NCBI GenBank assembly: GCA_036677425.1
Contig: JARFVT010000013.1
Coordinates: 372,001-436,000 of the forward strand
Direction of reading: 5' to 3'
DNA length: 64,000 bases
Source: JARFVT01 sp036677425
GTDB lineage: Bacteria; Pseudomonadota; Alphaproteobacteria; UBA8366; Aestuariispiraceae
How positions within the stretch are numbered: position 1 is the first letter of the stretch; each line of letters begins with the position of its first letter. A model generated the notes under the pieces. That model was given only the letters and a program-made list of their open reading frames with translations. It had not been told where the DNA came from and searched no databases. The position numbers and the translations under genes were made by a program. Shown here one piece after another: positions 17,964 to 27,699 of this stretch.

Positions 17964-19457
17964 ATGCCATATATAACATCGATAATTGCAATTTTATTAC
18001 TGACCATTGCCAATATAGCATCGGTTAATGCGGAAAATAAGACCAGCATAACTTTTTTGCATATTAATGATATTTATGAAATATCGCCCAATCGGGATGG
18101 CATTGGTGGCTTTTCCCAATTATCAAGCATGATCAAACATGAACGTGGCAAAAATAAAAATACCTTGGTAACATTTGGCGGTGATTTATTATCGCCATCG
18201 TTGTTATCTGGCATCACCGATGGCAAGCATATGATTAAATTTATGAATGCTATTGGTACTGATTTTGCCGTGCCGGGAAATCATGAATTTGATTTTGGTG
18301 CAGATATTTTTAATCAACGCCTAAAAGAATCAAATTTCCCTTGGTTAGCGGCAAATTTAAGCGGCAGCGACGCGGTTATAGCCAATAAATTAATTACAAT
18401 TGATGATTATAAAATTGGTATATTTGGTTTAATAACTCCTGATACGCCAGATTTATCAAGCCCGGGTGAAAAAATAAAATTTTCAGGGCTAGTTGATACG
18501 GCAAGGCGTGAAGTTAAAAAATTACAACAGGCTGGTGCCGATGTTATAATCGCATTGACCCATAATGATTATGCCGATGATTTATCATTGATGAAAGTTA
18601 AAGGCATAAATCTTATTTTAGGTGGACATGATCATGACCCGCTAACATTATATGATGGCAGAGTTTTATTACATAAATCTGGCTCTGATGCCCAATATCT
18701 TGGGGTTGTAACTTTGGCTATTGAAACCAAAAAAGGCCGCAAAGGTAATTATATTGATGTTACCCCATCATGGAATATGCGGCTGGTTAAAAATATTGAA
18801 AAAGATGCCATAGTTGAAAAAATGGTTGCTGGTTACGAGGCGATGCTGGATGAAAAACTAGATCATGTGGTGGCAAAATTAGAAAGCCCGCTCGACAGCC
18901 GCAAGGCGGTAATAAGGGTTGAGGAAACATCGATGGGTAATTTCATATCCGATGCGCTACGTGACGGCGTTAATGCCGATATTGCCTTGTCAAATGGCGG
19001 TGGTATTCGCGGTAATCGCCAATATGAGGCGGGGCATGAACTTACCCGTAAAGATATATTAAGCGAGTTGCCTTTTGGTAATGTAACCGTTTTATTAGAA
19101 TTATCGGGCAGTGATATAGTAAGCGTGCTTGAACATTCATTATCAAAAATTGAAGATAAAGCAGGGCGTTTCTTGCAAGTATCTGGCCTTGAATTTAGCT
19201 ATGATCCAAAGGCCTTAGTCGGGAAAAGAATCATTAAAGTTTTGGTAGATGGCAAATCAATCGATAAACAAAAAATATATACAATCGCCACTAATGATTA
19301 TATCGCCAATGGCGGCGATGGTTTTAAAATATTAAAATCGGCAAAAAGATTAATAGATGCCAGTGGGGCCATATTAATGGCGACAATGGTGATGGATTAT
19401 GCCGAAAAAATCAAAGTCATTGATAGCAAAATCGAAGGCCGAATTAAGGTTAAATAA
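17964..19457 (+). CDS. Periplasmic 5'-nucleotidase / metallophosphoesterase (UshA family)
   Basis: A 497-residue secreted enzyme with a signal peptide (about 1-23, ending SVNA). The N-terminal calcineurin-like domain has FLHINDIYE, FGGDLLSPS, GNHEFDFG and LGGHDHD metal-binding blocks. The C-terminal 5'-nucleotidase domain has the NGGGIRGN substrate loop near residue 344. It hydrolyses external nucleotides to nucleosides and phosphate. It starts 30 bases after ilvD and may be co-transcribed, though no functional link is obvious. Confidence 0.88.
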   Translation: MPYITSIIAILLLTIANIASVNAENKTSITFLHINDIYEISPNRDGIGGFSQLSSMIKHERGKNKNTLVTFGGDLLSPSLLSGITDGKHMIKFMNAIGTDFAVPGNHEFDFGADIFNQRLKESNFPWLAANLSGSDAVIANKLITIDDYKIGIFGLITPDTPDLSSPGEKIKFSGLVDTARREVKKLQQAGADVIIALTHNDYADDLSLMKVKGINLILGGHDHDPLTLYDGRVLLHKSGSDAQYLGVVTLAIETKKGRKGNYIDVTPSWNMRLVKNIEKDAIVEKMVAGYEAMLDEKLDHVVAKLESPLDSRKAVIRVEETSMGNFISDALRDGVNADIALSNGGGIRGNRQYEAGHELTRKDILSELPFGNVTVLLELSGSDIVSVLEHSLSKIEDKAGRFLQVSGLEFSYDPKALVGKRIIKVLVDGKSIDKQKIYTIATNDYIANGGDGFKILKSAKRLIDASGAILMATMVMDYAEKIKVIDSKIEGRIKVK

Positions 19458-19599
19458 TTTGCATTAATAATTAATTTACTGCTTATTTTCATGCTTAGTC
19501 GTTAATTTAAAATGACAATATTAGCTGCCAAGCGAGGTTGCATTCACTTAATCTTAATTAAAATCAGTGGCATGTAGCCAATGATGTCTCGAATGAAGC

Positions 19600-19995
19600 A
19601 GTTAGAGGCATAAACACCCGCCTTAAATGGATCTGTGCCGATCTTTATTTGCAAAATGATGTGATTAAGGAAGCCGTCAAAAAAGTGGTAAGGCCTATTC
19701 CATCGAAATAGAATGGCATAAAGTTTTATTTTAAAGAAACGGTTAAATATTCGATAGGATTATTATATTTTTAATATTAGTGATGCTTGTTATCGCTATC
19801 AGCCAAAGCTCCGCAATGAAAATGATAATATCGCCAATTTATTGCTGGAAATTACAAACCGCCATCGAAACTGTGGCTTTAAATTATGCTTTCTTTATTT
19901 GCATAATGTTAAAGGCGATGGATTTTATGCATGACCATAGTTAATAAACAATAAAATTATATTTATAACTCCCCTTATAAATGGGGGGTATTACC
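19600..19995 (+). mobile_element. Degraded IS3-family element, internally deleted
   Basis: Translated on the plus strand with frameshifts, this stretch shows traces of IS3 OrfA (RLKWICADLYLQNDVIKEA) and the OrfB start (DASYRYQPKLRNENDNIANL, then RNCGFKLCFLYLHNVKG). The rest of OrfB is missing. It ends in the terminal sequence TATAAATGGGGGGTATTACC (19976-19995), nearly the same as the end at 46735-46753, with about 35 similar bases before it. The flank 19996-20262 holds no gene I can support. Confidence 0.75.
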
Positions 19996-20262
19996 GAATA
20001 ATTAGCGATGCCAGAAAAAATCAAAGATATTTGGTCAATTGATTCACTGAAATTCATGTATCACCTTTTTAAATTTTTTAACTCTTTATCCGCATATTGT
20101 GGAGTTTATGTAATATAGTGTCAATAAAAAAAGTTGAAATAGTCACTGCGAGAAAATAGATTTTTTATTCACAGGAATAGTTCATGCAAATAATTTATGA
20201 CTGGTTAAAAGCCAAAAAAAGTGATCAAAATAAAATAGCGAAATTTTTATATCAAGTTATAT

Positions 20263-20772
20263 TTATTTGATTTTTTTGTTCAATATTTGATTAACCTGCG
20301 GGCTGACAAATTGTTCTATATCGCCATTAAGTTGGCATATTTCTTTAACAAAGCGGCTTGAGATAAATTGATTCTTACCATTTGCCATTAAAAAAACTGT
20401 TTCAATTTCGCGGTTAAGCATGGCATTCATGCCCGTCATTTGAAATTCATAATCAAAATCGGATATGGCGCGTAAACCGCGAATAATAAGATCAGCATTA
20501 AATTTTTGCGCTTGATGCATCAATAAACATTCAAATGGTTCGACAATAATTTCACATTTAACGCTGTCTTTTAAATTTGCAACCTCGCTTTCAACCATTG
20601 CGGCTCGCTCAAAAAGCGTGAATAACGGCGATTTACCCGCATTGACAGCCACCGATATAACTAATTTATCGCATAGATGTTCTGCCGCTCTGGCTATTAT
20701 ATCCAAATGGCCATTTGTTATTGGATCAAATGTTCCCGGGTAAATCGCAATGCGAAATTTACTCTCACTCAT
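20263..20772 (-). CDS. coaD: Phosphopantetheine adenylyltransferase
   Basis: A 169-residue nucleotidyltransferase for the fourth step of coenzyme A synthesis. It has the family's IAYPGTFDPITNGHLDI-like opening (here IAIYPGTFDPITNGHLD, with the T-x-G-H catalytic motif near residue 18) and the C-terminal ISSRFVKEI loop. Its start overlaps the end of gyrA by eight bases, so the pair is an operon; gyrA-coaD is a common alphaproteobacterial arrangement. Confidence 0.95.
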   Translation of the reverse strand: MSESKFRIAIYPGTFDPITNGHLDIIARAAEHLCDKLVISVAVNAGKSPLFTLFERAAMVESEVANLKDSVKCEIIVEPFECLLMHQAQKFNADLIIRGLRAISDFDYEFQMTGMNAMLNREIETVFLMANGKNQFISSRFVKEICQLNGDIEQFVSPQVNQILNKKIK

Positions 20773-23551
20773 CTGGCTGATCTATTTTTTTAACATTATC
20801 AGTATCATTTTCGCTGCTGCTATTTTCATCATCAGCTTCATTTTCTTCATCATCGCCTTCAACATCGCTAATCTGTGCAACGGAGACAACTTTATTTTTA
20901 TCACCAATATTAAATAACTTCACCCCTTTGGAATTGCGTGATACATTTCTGATCCCTGATACTGGCATGCGAATTATTTGCCCGCCATCGGTTACCAACA
21001 TTACCTCTTCACCTTGTGGTTCGATCAAGAATGAGGCAACAATTTTAACGTTATTATCGCGATCGATAACCATATTGCCGATACCTTTACCGCCACGTCC
21101 CGTTACACGGTAATCATAAGCTGAACAAAGCTGCCCCATGCCGTTACTGCTAACGGTTATGATATATTGTTTATTTTCTTCCATCATAGAAAACTGTGGC
21201 TCAAGCAATATTTTTACGCGTTCTTCATCCTTGGTAATATCGTCAATATTGCGTTCGGAATCTACATTTAATAGCCGTTGCTTAGCCTTTGATGCTTGTA
21301 AAAAATCTTTGCGTTGATCGGCTGTTGCATCGCTATGACGTAAAATATCCATTGAGATTACAAGGTCATTTTCAGCTAATCTTATGCCACGTACACCTTT
21401 GGAATTACGACCGATGAATATACGAATAGCAGTTACAGGAAAGCGCATTGCCATGCTATTTTTTGTAGCCAAAATAACGTCATCATCTTCAGAACAGGTA
21501 CGGACATTTATCAAGCTATCGCCATTTTCAAGCTTCATAGCGATTTTACCATTACGTTGAATTTTGGTAAAATCAGATAACCGATTACGCCTTACCCCGC
21601 CCGATGCGGTGGCAAACATGGCAAATAAATCACCCCATGTTTCTTCATTTTCTGGCAATGGCATGATGGTTGTGATATTTTCATCATTATCAAGAGGTAA
21701 TAGATTAATTAATGCTTTGCCACGGGCTTGCGGTGTTCCCAATGGCAGGCGATAGACCTTTAATTGATAAACCATGCCCTTGTTAGAGAAGAATAATAGC
21801 GGTATATGAGTATTAGTAACGAAAAGCTTGACGACAAAATCATCGTCTTTTGTTGCCATGCCCGAACGCCCTTTGCCACCGCGCCTTTGCGCCCGATATG
21901 TGGATAATGGCACACGTTTGATATATCCACCATGAGTAACGGTAACCACCATGTCTTCGCGCTGGATTAAATCTTCGATATCATGTTCAAATTCATTTTC
22001 TTCAATGGTTGTGCGGCGCGGTGTAGAAAATTTATCGCGAACAAAAATAAGCTCTTCACGCATAACATCCATCCTGACAGGACGCGATTGCAATATTTCT
22101 AATAACCCCTTGATTCTGGTTGCAAGTTCGGCTGTTTCGTCGCTAAGCTTGTTACGTTCCATGCCTGTTAAGCGTTGCAAGCGTAATTCTAAAATCGCCC
22201 GTGCCTGTGTTTCTGACAGGTTATATTTGCCGTCAATGACCTCATGCCCTGGGTCATCAATCAATTTGATAAACTCACTAACATCACCAGCTTCCCAATG
22301 GGTCGCCATTAATTCTTCGCGTGCCGTGGCAGGGTCTTTGGCATTTCTGATAAGTTTGATGATTGGATCAATATTTGAAATAGCCACCAATAAACCCGCC
22401 AATATATGGGCACGTTCTCTAGCTTTACGTAGTTCAAACATTGTGCGTCTGGTTATTACTTCTTCACGAAATGTTATGAATGCGACGATAATATCGCGTA
22501 AATTCATTAATTTTGGTCGGCCACCATCAAGCGCCAACATATTTGCGCCAAAGCTGGTTTGTAATTGGCTGTAACGGAATAATTGTGCCAGCACAACTTC
22601 GGCAATAGCATCGCGTTTTAATTCAATAACCACACGTACACCATCGCGATCAGACTCATCACGCAGATCGGATATTCCTTCGACAAGTTTATCACGGACA
22701 ATTTGCGCCATGCGTTCAATCATGCGGGATTTATTGACCTGATATGGTATTTCGGTAACAATGATTGCGTTGCGGCCTTTGCGTATTTCTTCAAAATGCG
22801 TACGCGCACGCATGACAACTGAACCGCGCCCTGTTGATAATGCCGATATGCTGCCTTGCCTGCCTAAAATAATTCCGCCGGTTGGGAAATCAGGTGCAGG
22901 GACGATTGTTAATAATTCTTCCATCGATATTTCAGGGTTATCAATATATGCAAGACAAGCATTGGTTACTTCGCCAAGATTATGTGGTGGAATATTTGTC
23001 GCCATACCAACGGCGATACCGCCCGCACCATTGACCAACATATTTGGAAATTTTGATGGTAAAACCATTGGTTCAAACACAGATTCATCATAGTTAGGTT
23101 GGAAATCAACCGTATCTTTATCAATATCATCGAGTAACATTTCGGCTGGCTTTGCCATGCGGGCTTCGGTATAGCGCATTGCGGCGGCGGGATCACCATC
23201 CATAGAGCCAAAATTGCCCTGTCCATCAATTAGCGGCAAACGTAGCGAGAAATCTTGCGCCATCCTGACCATTGCATCATAAATTGCCTGATCGCCATGC
23301 GGGTGATATTTACCCATAACATCGCCGACAATTCGTGCCGATTTGCGATATGGTTTGGTCGAATCGTAACCACCATCTTTCATGGCGTATAAAATACGTC
23401 GATGCACGGGTTTAAGCCCATCGCGCACATCTGGTAATGCGCGGCTGACAATCACGCTCATGGCATAATCAAGATATGATTTTTTCATTTCATCTTCGAT
23501 AGTTACGAATGAAATGTCTTTTGCAGTATTATTTGATGTAATGTCGGTCAA
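20765..23551 (-). CDS. gyrA: DNA gyrase subunit A
   Basis: A 928-residue type II topoisomerase subunit. The catalytic tyrosine is in AAMRYTEARM near residue 125. The quinolone-determining segment reads HPHGDQAIYDAMVRMAQ, with Asp at the Ser83-equivalent position; the exact match to E. coli numbering should be checked. The GyrA box QRRGGKGRSGM is near 560 and the six-bladed C-terminal domain follows. The tail is strongly acidic (Asp, Glu, Ser). It is full length and divergent from sdhE across 222 bases. Confidence 0.96.
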   Translation of the reverse strand: MTDITSNNTAKDISFVTIEDEMKKSYLDYAMSVIVSRALPDVRDGLKPVHRRILYAMKDGGYDSTKPYRKSARIVGDVMGKYHPHGDQAIYDAMVRMAQDFSLRLPLIDGQGNFGSMDGDPAAAMRYTEARMAKPAEMLLDDIDKDTVDFQPNYDESVFEPMVLPSKFPNMLVNGAGGIAVGMATNIPPHNLGEVTNACLAYIDNPEISMEELLTIVPAPDFPTGGIILGRQGSISALSTGRGSVVMRARTHFEEIRKGRNAIIVTEIPYQVNKSRMIERMAQIVRDKLVEGISDLRDESDRDGVRVVIELKRDAIAEVVLAQLFRYSQLQTSFGANMLALDGGRPKLMNLRDIIVAFITFREEVITRRTMFELRKARERAHILAGLLVAISNIDPIIKLIRNAKDPATAREELMATHWEAGDVSEFIKLIDDPGHEVIDGKYNLSETQARAILELRLQRLTGMERNKLSDETAELATRIKGLLEILQSRPVRMDVMREELIFVRDKFSTPRRTTIEENEFEHDIEDLIQREDMVVTVTHGGYIKRVPLSTYRAQRRGGKGRSGMATKDDDFVVKLFVTNTHIPLLFFSNKGMVYQLKVYRLPLGTPQARGKALINLLPLDNDENITTIMPLPENEETWGDLFAMFATASGGVRRNRLSDFTKIQRNGKIAMKLENGDSLINVRTCSEDDDVILATKNSMAMRFPVTAIRIFIGRNSKGVRGIRLAENDLVISMDILRHSDATADQRKDFLQASKAKQRLLNVDSERNIDDITKDEERVKILLEPQFSMMEENKQYIITVSSNGMGQLCSAYDYRVTGRGGKGIGNMVIDRDNNVKIVASFLIEPQGEEVMLVTDGGQIIRMPVSGIRNVSRNSKGVKLFNIGDKNKVVSVAQISDVEGDDEENEADDENSSSENDTDNVKKIDQPDE

Positions 23552-23773
23552 TTATTTATCTTTTTGTTATTAAATATTTTGTGACTAAACTGTCATTTAT
23601 CAATATATCGTATTTTTTAACATATATTTTACTATCAGACCAATTAAATATTGCTATTTAACCATCATCAAGCAAGTTTTTTATCATTTGTTGATTTACC
23701 TTGAAGAATTAAAATCGTATATCAGACATTCATATGATTAATCGATATTTATATACGGATTGCAGGTGGTTTT

Positions 23774-24070
23774 ATGAGCGGTAATATTGATGGAAAAGCA
23801 ATTGGGGCGCATGAAAATAGATTACGGCGTATTTTATTTCGTGCTACCCATCGTGGGATTAAGGAAATGGATATTTTGCTTGGTGGCTATACACGTGAAA
23901 ATATCGAAAAAATGCCAATTTCCGATTTAGATTTATTTGAAGTGATGTTGAGTATTGATGATCAAAAATTTTATTCAATTCTTTTGCGGGATGAGGTCGT
24001 ACCAGAGCAATTCGAAGGTAAATTAATGCAATCAATCATTGATTATACACATAATAGTTTGAAACCCTAA
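23774..24070 (+). CDS. sdhE: Succinate dehydrogenase assembly factor SdhE (FAD assembly)
   Basis: A 98-residue protein of the SdhE/Sdh5 family, which helps attach FAD to the succinate dehydrogenase flavoprotein. The R-G-x-x-E motif is present as HRGIKEMD near residue 26. The start ATG at 23774 follows a GGTGG stretch (23766-23770). It is 17 bases upstream of mfd; the sdhE-mfd neighbourhood is common in alphaproteobacteria, so the two are likely one transcript. Confidence 0.9.
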   Translation: MSGNIDGKAIGAHENRLRRILFRATHRGIKEMDILLGGYTRENIEKMPISDLDLFEVMLSIDDQKFYSILLRDEVVPEQFEGKLMQSIIDYTHNSLKP

Positions 24071-24087
24071 AGTTTGGTTAAAAATTG

Positions 24088-27000
24088 ATGGTTGATTTTA
24101 AAAAATATGCCAATGTGCCAGGGGAGGCCACCGTATCTGGCGTGCCAGAGGCATTTGACGCTAAAATTTTAATAGATATTTTAGACGCTTGCGAATCTGG
24201 CGCGGTTATTTTCATTGCGCGTGATGAAATACATATGGTTCGCATGGCAAAATCCTTAGAATTTTTTACGCCAAAACAGGCAAAATCTTCTAAAGCTGCA
24301 AAGATTGTAATTCATCAATTCCCTGCATGGGATTGCCTGCCCTATGACAGGGTGTCGCCATTAAGCGATATTGTCGCCCAAAGACTTACGGTTTTGGCGA
24401 GCCTTGCAAACTGCCCGTTGAATTCACCAAATATAAATAATCCAAATAAAACCATATTATTAACCACAATAAATGGCGCACAACAACGAGTGCCTGCAAA
24501 GGAAAGCCTTAAAGGCGCATCATTAGAATTAAAAACAGGTGGTGTTTTTGATGAAAAAGAATTTTTTAAATTTTTAAATAGCAATGGCTATTATAAAAGA
24601 TCAACCGTGCGCGAAGCAGGCGAATTTGCCGTGCGCGGCGGCATTATCGATATTTTCCCGCCCAGCGTTAAGGAACCTGTACGGCTTGATTTATTTGGTG
24701 ATGAGATCGAACGGATCAGGTATTTTGACCCAGTCAATCAGCGCAGCCGCAAGGAAAAAGTTGACGTGGTTTTATTTCAACCCGTATCCGAGGTTATTTT
24801 AACCGATGATAATATAAAACGCTTTCGGAAAGCTTATCGGCAGATTTTTGGATCTATCAGCGATAATGATAATTTATTTGAGGCCATAAGCACGGGCAGG
24901 CGTTATGTCGGTATGGAACATTGGCTGTCATTATTTCATGATAATCTTGATAGCATCTTTGATTATTTAGCCGATGCGACAATAATATTGGATTATCAGG
25001 CAAAAGAAGCCTTGGGTAATCGTTTTGCCGCAATCGACGATTATTATAATGCACGGGTTGCGATGATGGGGGCAAATAATCGCCATGCCGCAGGTGAAGA
25101 TCAAATAACCCCATTATATAATGCTTTGCCACCAAGATTTTTATATTTATCAAAAGATGAATGGCATGAAAGATTATCTTTAAGGCCAGTTTTAAATTTC
25201 ACACCATTCATCATGCCAGATAGCGATGAAATTAATATCATCGATGCGGGTGGTCGTATGATTGATGATTTTTCCGAAGCAAGGGCTAACCCCAGCAAAA
25301 ACCTGTTTGATGCCTTTAGTGAAAGACTGATAAAACATAAAGCAGGTGGCGGTAATAAGAGTAAAAAAATAATCATTGCGGCATATAGCGAAGGCTCTAA
25401 ATCAAGGCTTGCCAGTTTAATGAGCGAGCATGGATTGGCAATGTTCGGCACAATCGATGATTGGCGCGGCGCATGCCTGCTTGAAAATGGCGATGTAGCA
25501 TTTTGTGTTTTTGAAATGGAACGCGGCTTTGAAACTGATAGCCATATTTTTTATAGCGAACAAGATATTTTAGGCGAAAGATTGGCCCGTGCACCAAAAA
25601 GGCGTAAACGCCGTGGTGAAGAATTTATAACCGAAGCAGCCGCCCTTGATCAGGGAGATCTGGTGGTGCATTTAGAACATGGAATTGGTCGTTATGATGG
25701 CTTGGAAACCTTAAGTATATTATCTGCGCCCCATGATTGTTTGCGTATTTTATATTTAAATAATGACAAGCTTTTTGTCCCTGTTGAAAATATTGATATA
25801 TTATCGCGTTACGGTTCAGAAAATGCCAAGGCGCAGCTTGATAAGCTAGGCGGGGTCGCATGGCAGGCGCGTAAGGCAAAAATTAAAGGCCGCATTAAAG
25901 ATATTGCCGATAAATTATTAAAAATTGCTGCCGAACGGGAGTTGCGCAAAGGTGATATTATCACCCCGCCCGATGGGCTTTATGATGAGTTTTGTGTGAA
26001 TTTTCCATTCGTTGAAACCGAAGATCAATTACAAGCTGTCGCCGATATTCTTGATGATATGGCAAGCGGCAGGCCGATGGATCGCCTGATATGTGGCGAT
26101 GTTGGTTTTGGTAAAACCGAAGTGGCCTTGCGCGCCGCATTCGTTACCGCATTGGGCGGACAACAAGTTGCCGTAGTCGTGCCAACCACATTGCTTGCCC
26201 GCCAGCATTTTAAAAACTTCTGCGATAGATTTAATAATATGCCCGTCAAAATAAGGCAATTATCTAGACTGGTTAAGGCAAAAGACGCGACCATAACCAA
26301 AAAAGGCATGGCAGATGGCACGGTCGATATAATCATCGGCACTCATGCCTTGTTAGCAAAAGCTACTCAATTTAAAAATCTTGGTTTGTTGATAATTGAC
26401 GAAGAGCAGCATTTTGGCGTTACCCAAAAAGAACGTTTAAAACAGTTAAAAACCAATGTTCATGTATTGTCGCTTAGCGCAACACCAATACCACGAACAT
26501 TACAAATGGCGCTTTCTGGTGTGCGGGAAATGACCATAATGGCGACCCCGCCAGTTGATAGATTGGCAATCAGAACATTTATATTACCATATGACCCCGT
26601 GGTTTTGCGTGAGGCCATAATGCGCGAACATTACCGTGGTGGGCAGGTGTTTTACGTTTGTCCAAGGGTTGCAGATCTAGGGCGAATGCGTAAAAAATTA
26701 AAAGATTTAGTACCCGAAATAAAAATTGCCACCGCCCATGGTCAAATGACACCAAGCGAATTAGAAGATGTGATGGAAGCCTTTATGGACGGGCAGTATG
26801 ATTTATTATTAGCGACAAATATTATCGAAAGCGGGCTTGATATTCCAACCGCAAATACTATGATAATGCACAGGTCAGACATGTATGGCTTGTCGCAATT
26901 ATACCAATTGCGCGGGCGTATTGGGCGTGGAAAAATACGGGCATATTGTTATTTAACCGTGCCACCGGGGAAAATATTAAGCCCAAGCGCGAAAAAACGC

Positions 27001-27669
27001 CTTGAAGTTATGCAAACCTTAGACAGCCTTGGCGCGGGGTTCAGCCTTGCCAGCCATGATTTGGATATTCGTGGTGCGGGTATCTTATTGGGCGATAAGC
27101 AATCTGGTCATATAAAAGAAGTTGGGGTAGAGCTTTACCAACGCATGTTAGAAGAAGCAGTAGTTGCCGCCAAAGATGATGTTATGGCGATTACGGCCGA
27201 AGGTATTTATTCACCCATAATAAATATTGGTTGCGCTGTTCTTATTCCCGAAGAATATGTTAGTGATTTATCGGTTAGGTTTAATTTATATCGTCGTATT
27301 TCTTCATTAATCAATCTTGCGGAAATAGATGCATTCGCGGTTGAAATTGTCGATCGGTTTGGCGCATTACCAGATGAGGACAATAATTTATTGCGGGTTT
27401 TTAGGATAAAACATCTTTTTAAAATAGCCAATATTGAAAAGCTTGACGCGGGGCCAAAAGGTGCGGTTATAACTTTCCGTAATGATAAATTCCCTAACCC
27501 GCTTGGCTTGATTGGTTTATTACAGCAACAATTAGGCAGCATAAAATTGCGCCCAGATCAAAAGCTTGTCATTCAAAGGCCATGGGAAGAATTGGAAAAA
27601 CGCATGTCTGGCGTGATTAATTTTATGCGCATTTTGGCAAAATTAGCCAAAGAAAAAGATAAAATCTGA
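24088..27669 (+). CDS. mfd: Transcription-repair coupling factor
   Basis: An SF2 DNA translocase of 1193 residues. The start is set at the ATG at 24088; a TTG lies just before it. The UvrB-like N-terminal region comes first, with REAGEFAVRGGIIDIFPP near 170. The RNA polymerase interaction domain follows (GDLVVHLEHGIGRYDGLE near 525), then the helicase motor with GDVGFGKTEVALRAAF (Walker A), IIDEEQHFGV and SATPIPRTLQMA, and the TRCF C-terminal domain. It displaces stalled RNA polymerase and recruits UvrA. The gene is intact, although uvrA in this window carries stop codons. Confidence 0.95.
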   Translation: MVDFKKYANVPGEATVSGVPEAFDAKILIDILDACESGAVIFIARDEIHMVRMAKSLEFFTPKQAKSSKAAKIVIHQFPAWDCLPYDRVSPLSDIVAQRLTVLASLANCPLNSPNINNPNKTILLTTINGAQQRVPAKESLKGASLELKTGGVFDEKEFFKFLNSNGYYKRSTVREAGEFAVRGGIIDIFPPSVKEPVRLDLFGDEIERIRYFDPVNQRSRKEKVDVVLFQPVSEVILTDDNIKRFRKAYRQIFGSISDNDNLFEAISTGRRYVGMEHWLSLFHDNLDSIFDYLADATIILDYQAKEALGNRFAAIDDYYNARVAMMGANNRHAAGEDQITPLYNALPPRFLYLSKDEWHERLSLRPVLNFTPFIMPDSDEINIIDAGGRMIDDFSEARANPSKNLFDAFSERLIKHKAGGGNKSKKIIIAAYSEGSKSRLASLMSEHGLAMFGTIDDWRGACLLENGDVAFCVFEMERGFETDSHIFYSEQDILGERLARAPKRRKRRGEEFITEAAALDQGDLVVHLEHGIGRYDGLETLSILSAPHDCLRILYLNNDKLFVPVENIDILSRYGSENAKAQLDKLGGVAWQARKAKIKGRIKDIADKLLKIAAERELRKGDIITPPDGLYDEFCVNFPFVETEDQLQAVADILDDMASGRPMDRLICGDVGFGKTEVALRAAFVTALGGQQVAVVVPTTLLARQHFKNFCDRFNNMPVKIRQLSRLVKAKDATITKKGMADGTVDIIIGTHALLAKATQFKNLGLLIIDEEQHFGVTQKERLKQLKTNVHVLSLSATPIPRTLQMALSGVREMTIMATPPVDRLAIRTFILPYDPVVLREAIMREHYRGGQVFYVCPRVADLGRMRKKLKDLVPEIKIATAHGQMTPSELEDVMEAFMDGQYDLLLATNIIESGLDIPTANTMIMHRSDMYGLSQLYQLRGRIGRGKIRAYCYLTVPPGKILSPSAKKRLEVMQTLDSLGAGFSLASHDLDIRGAGILLGDKQSGHIKEVGVELYQRMLEEAVVAAKDDVMAITAEGIYSPIINIGCAVLIPEEYVSDLSVRFNLYRRISSLINLAEIDAFAVEIVDRFGALPDEDNNLLRVFRIKHLFKIANIEKLDAGPKGAVITFRNDKFPNPLGLIGLLQQQLGSIKLRPDQKLVIQRPWEELEKRMSGVINFMRILAKLAKEKDKI

Positions 27670-27699
27670 TGATATGATATATAAGCTAAATTAATTTTT

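Noticed and set aside
20184..20271. 28-codon plus-strand frame starting MQIIYDWLKAKK
   Set aside because: It is very short and overlaps the end of coaD; it might be a gene remnant but there is too little to identify.
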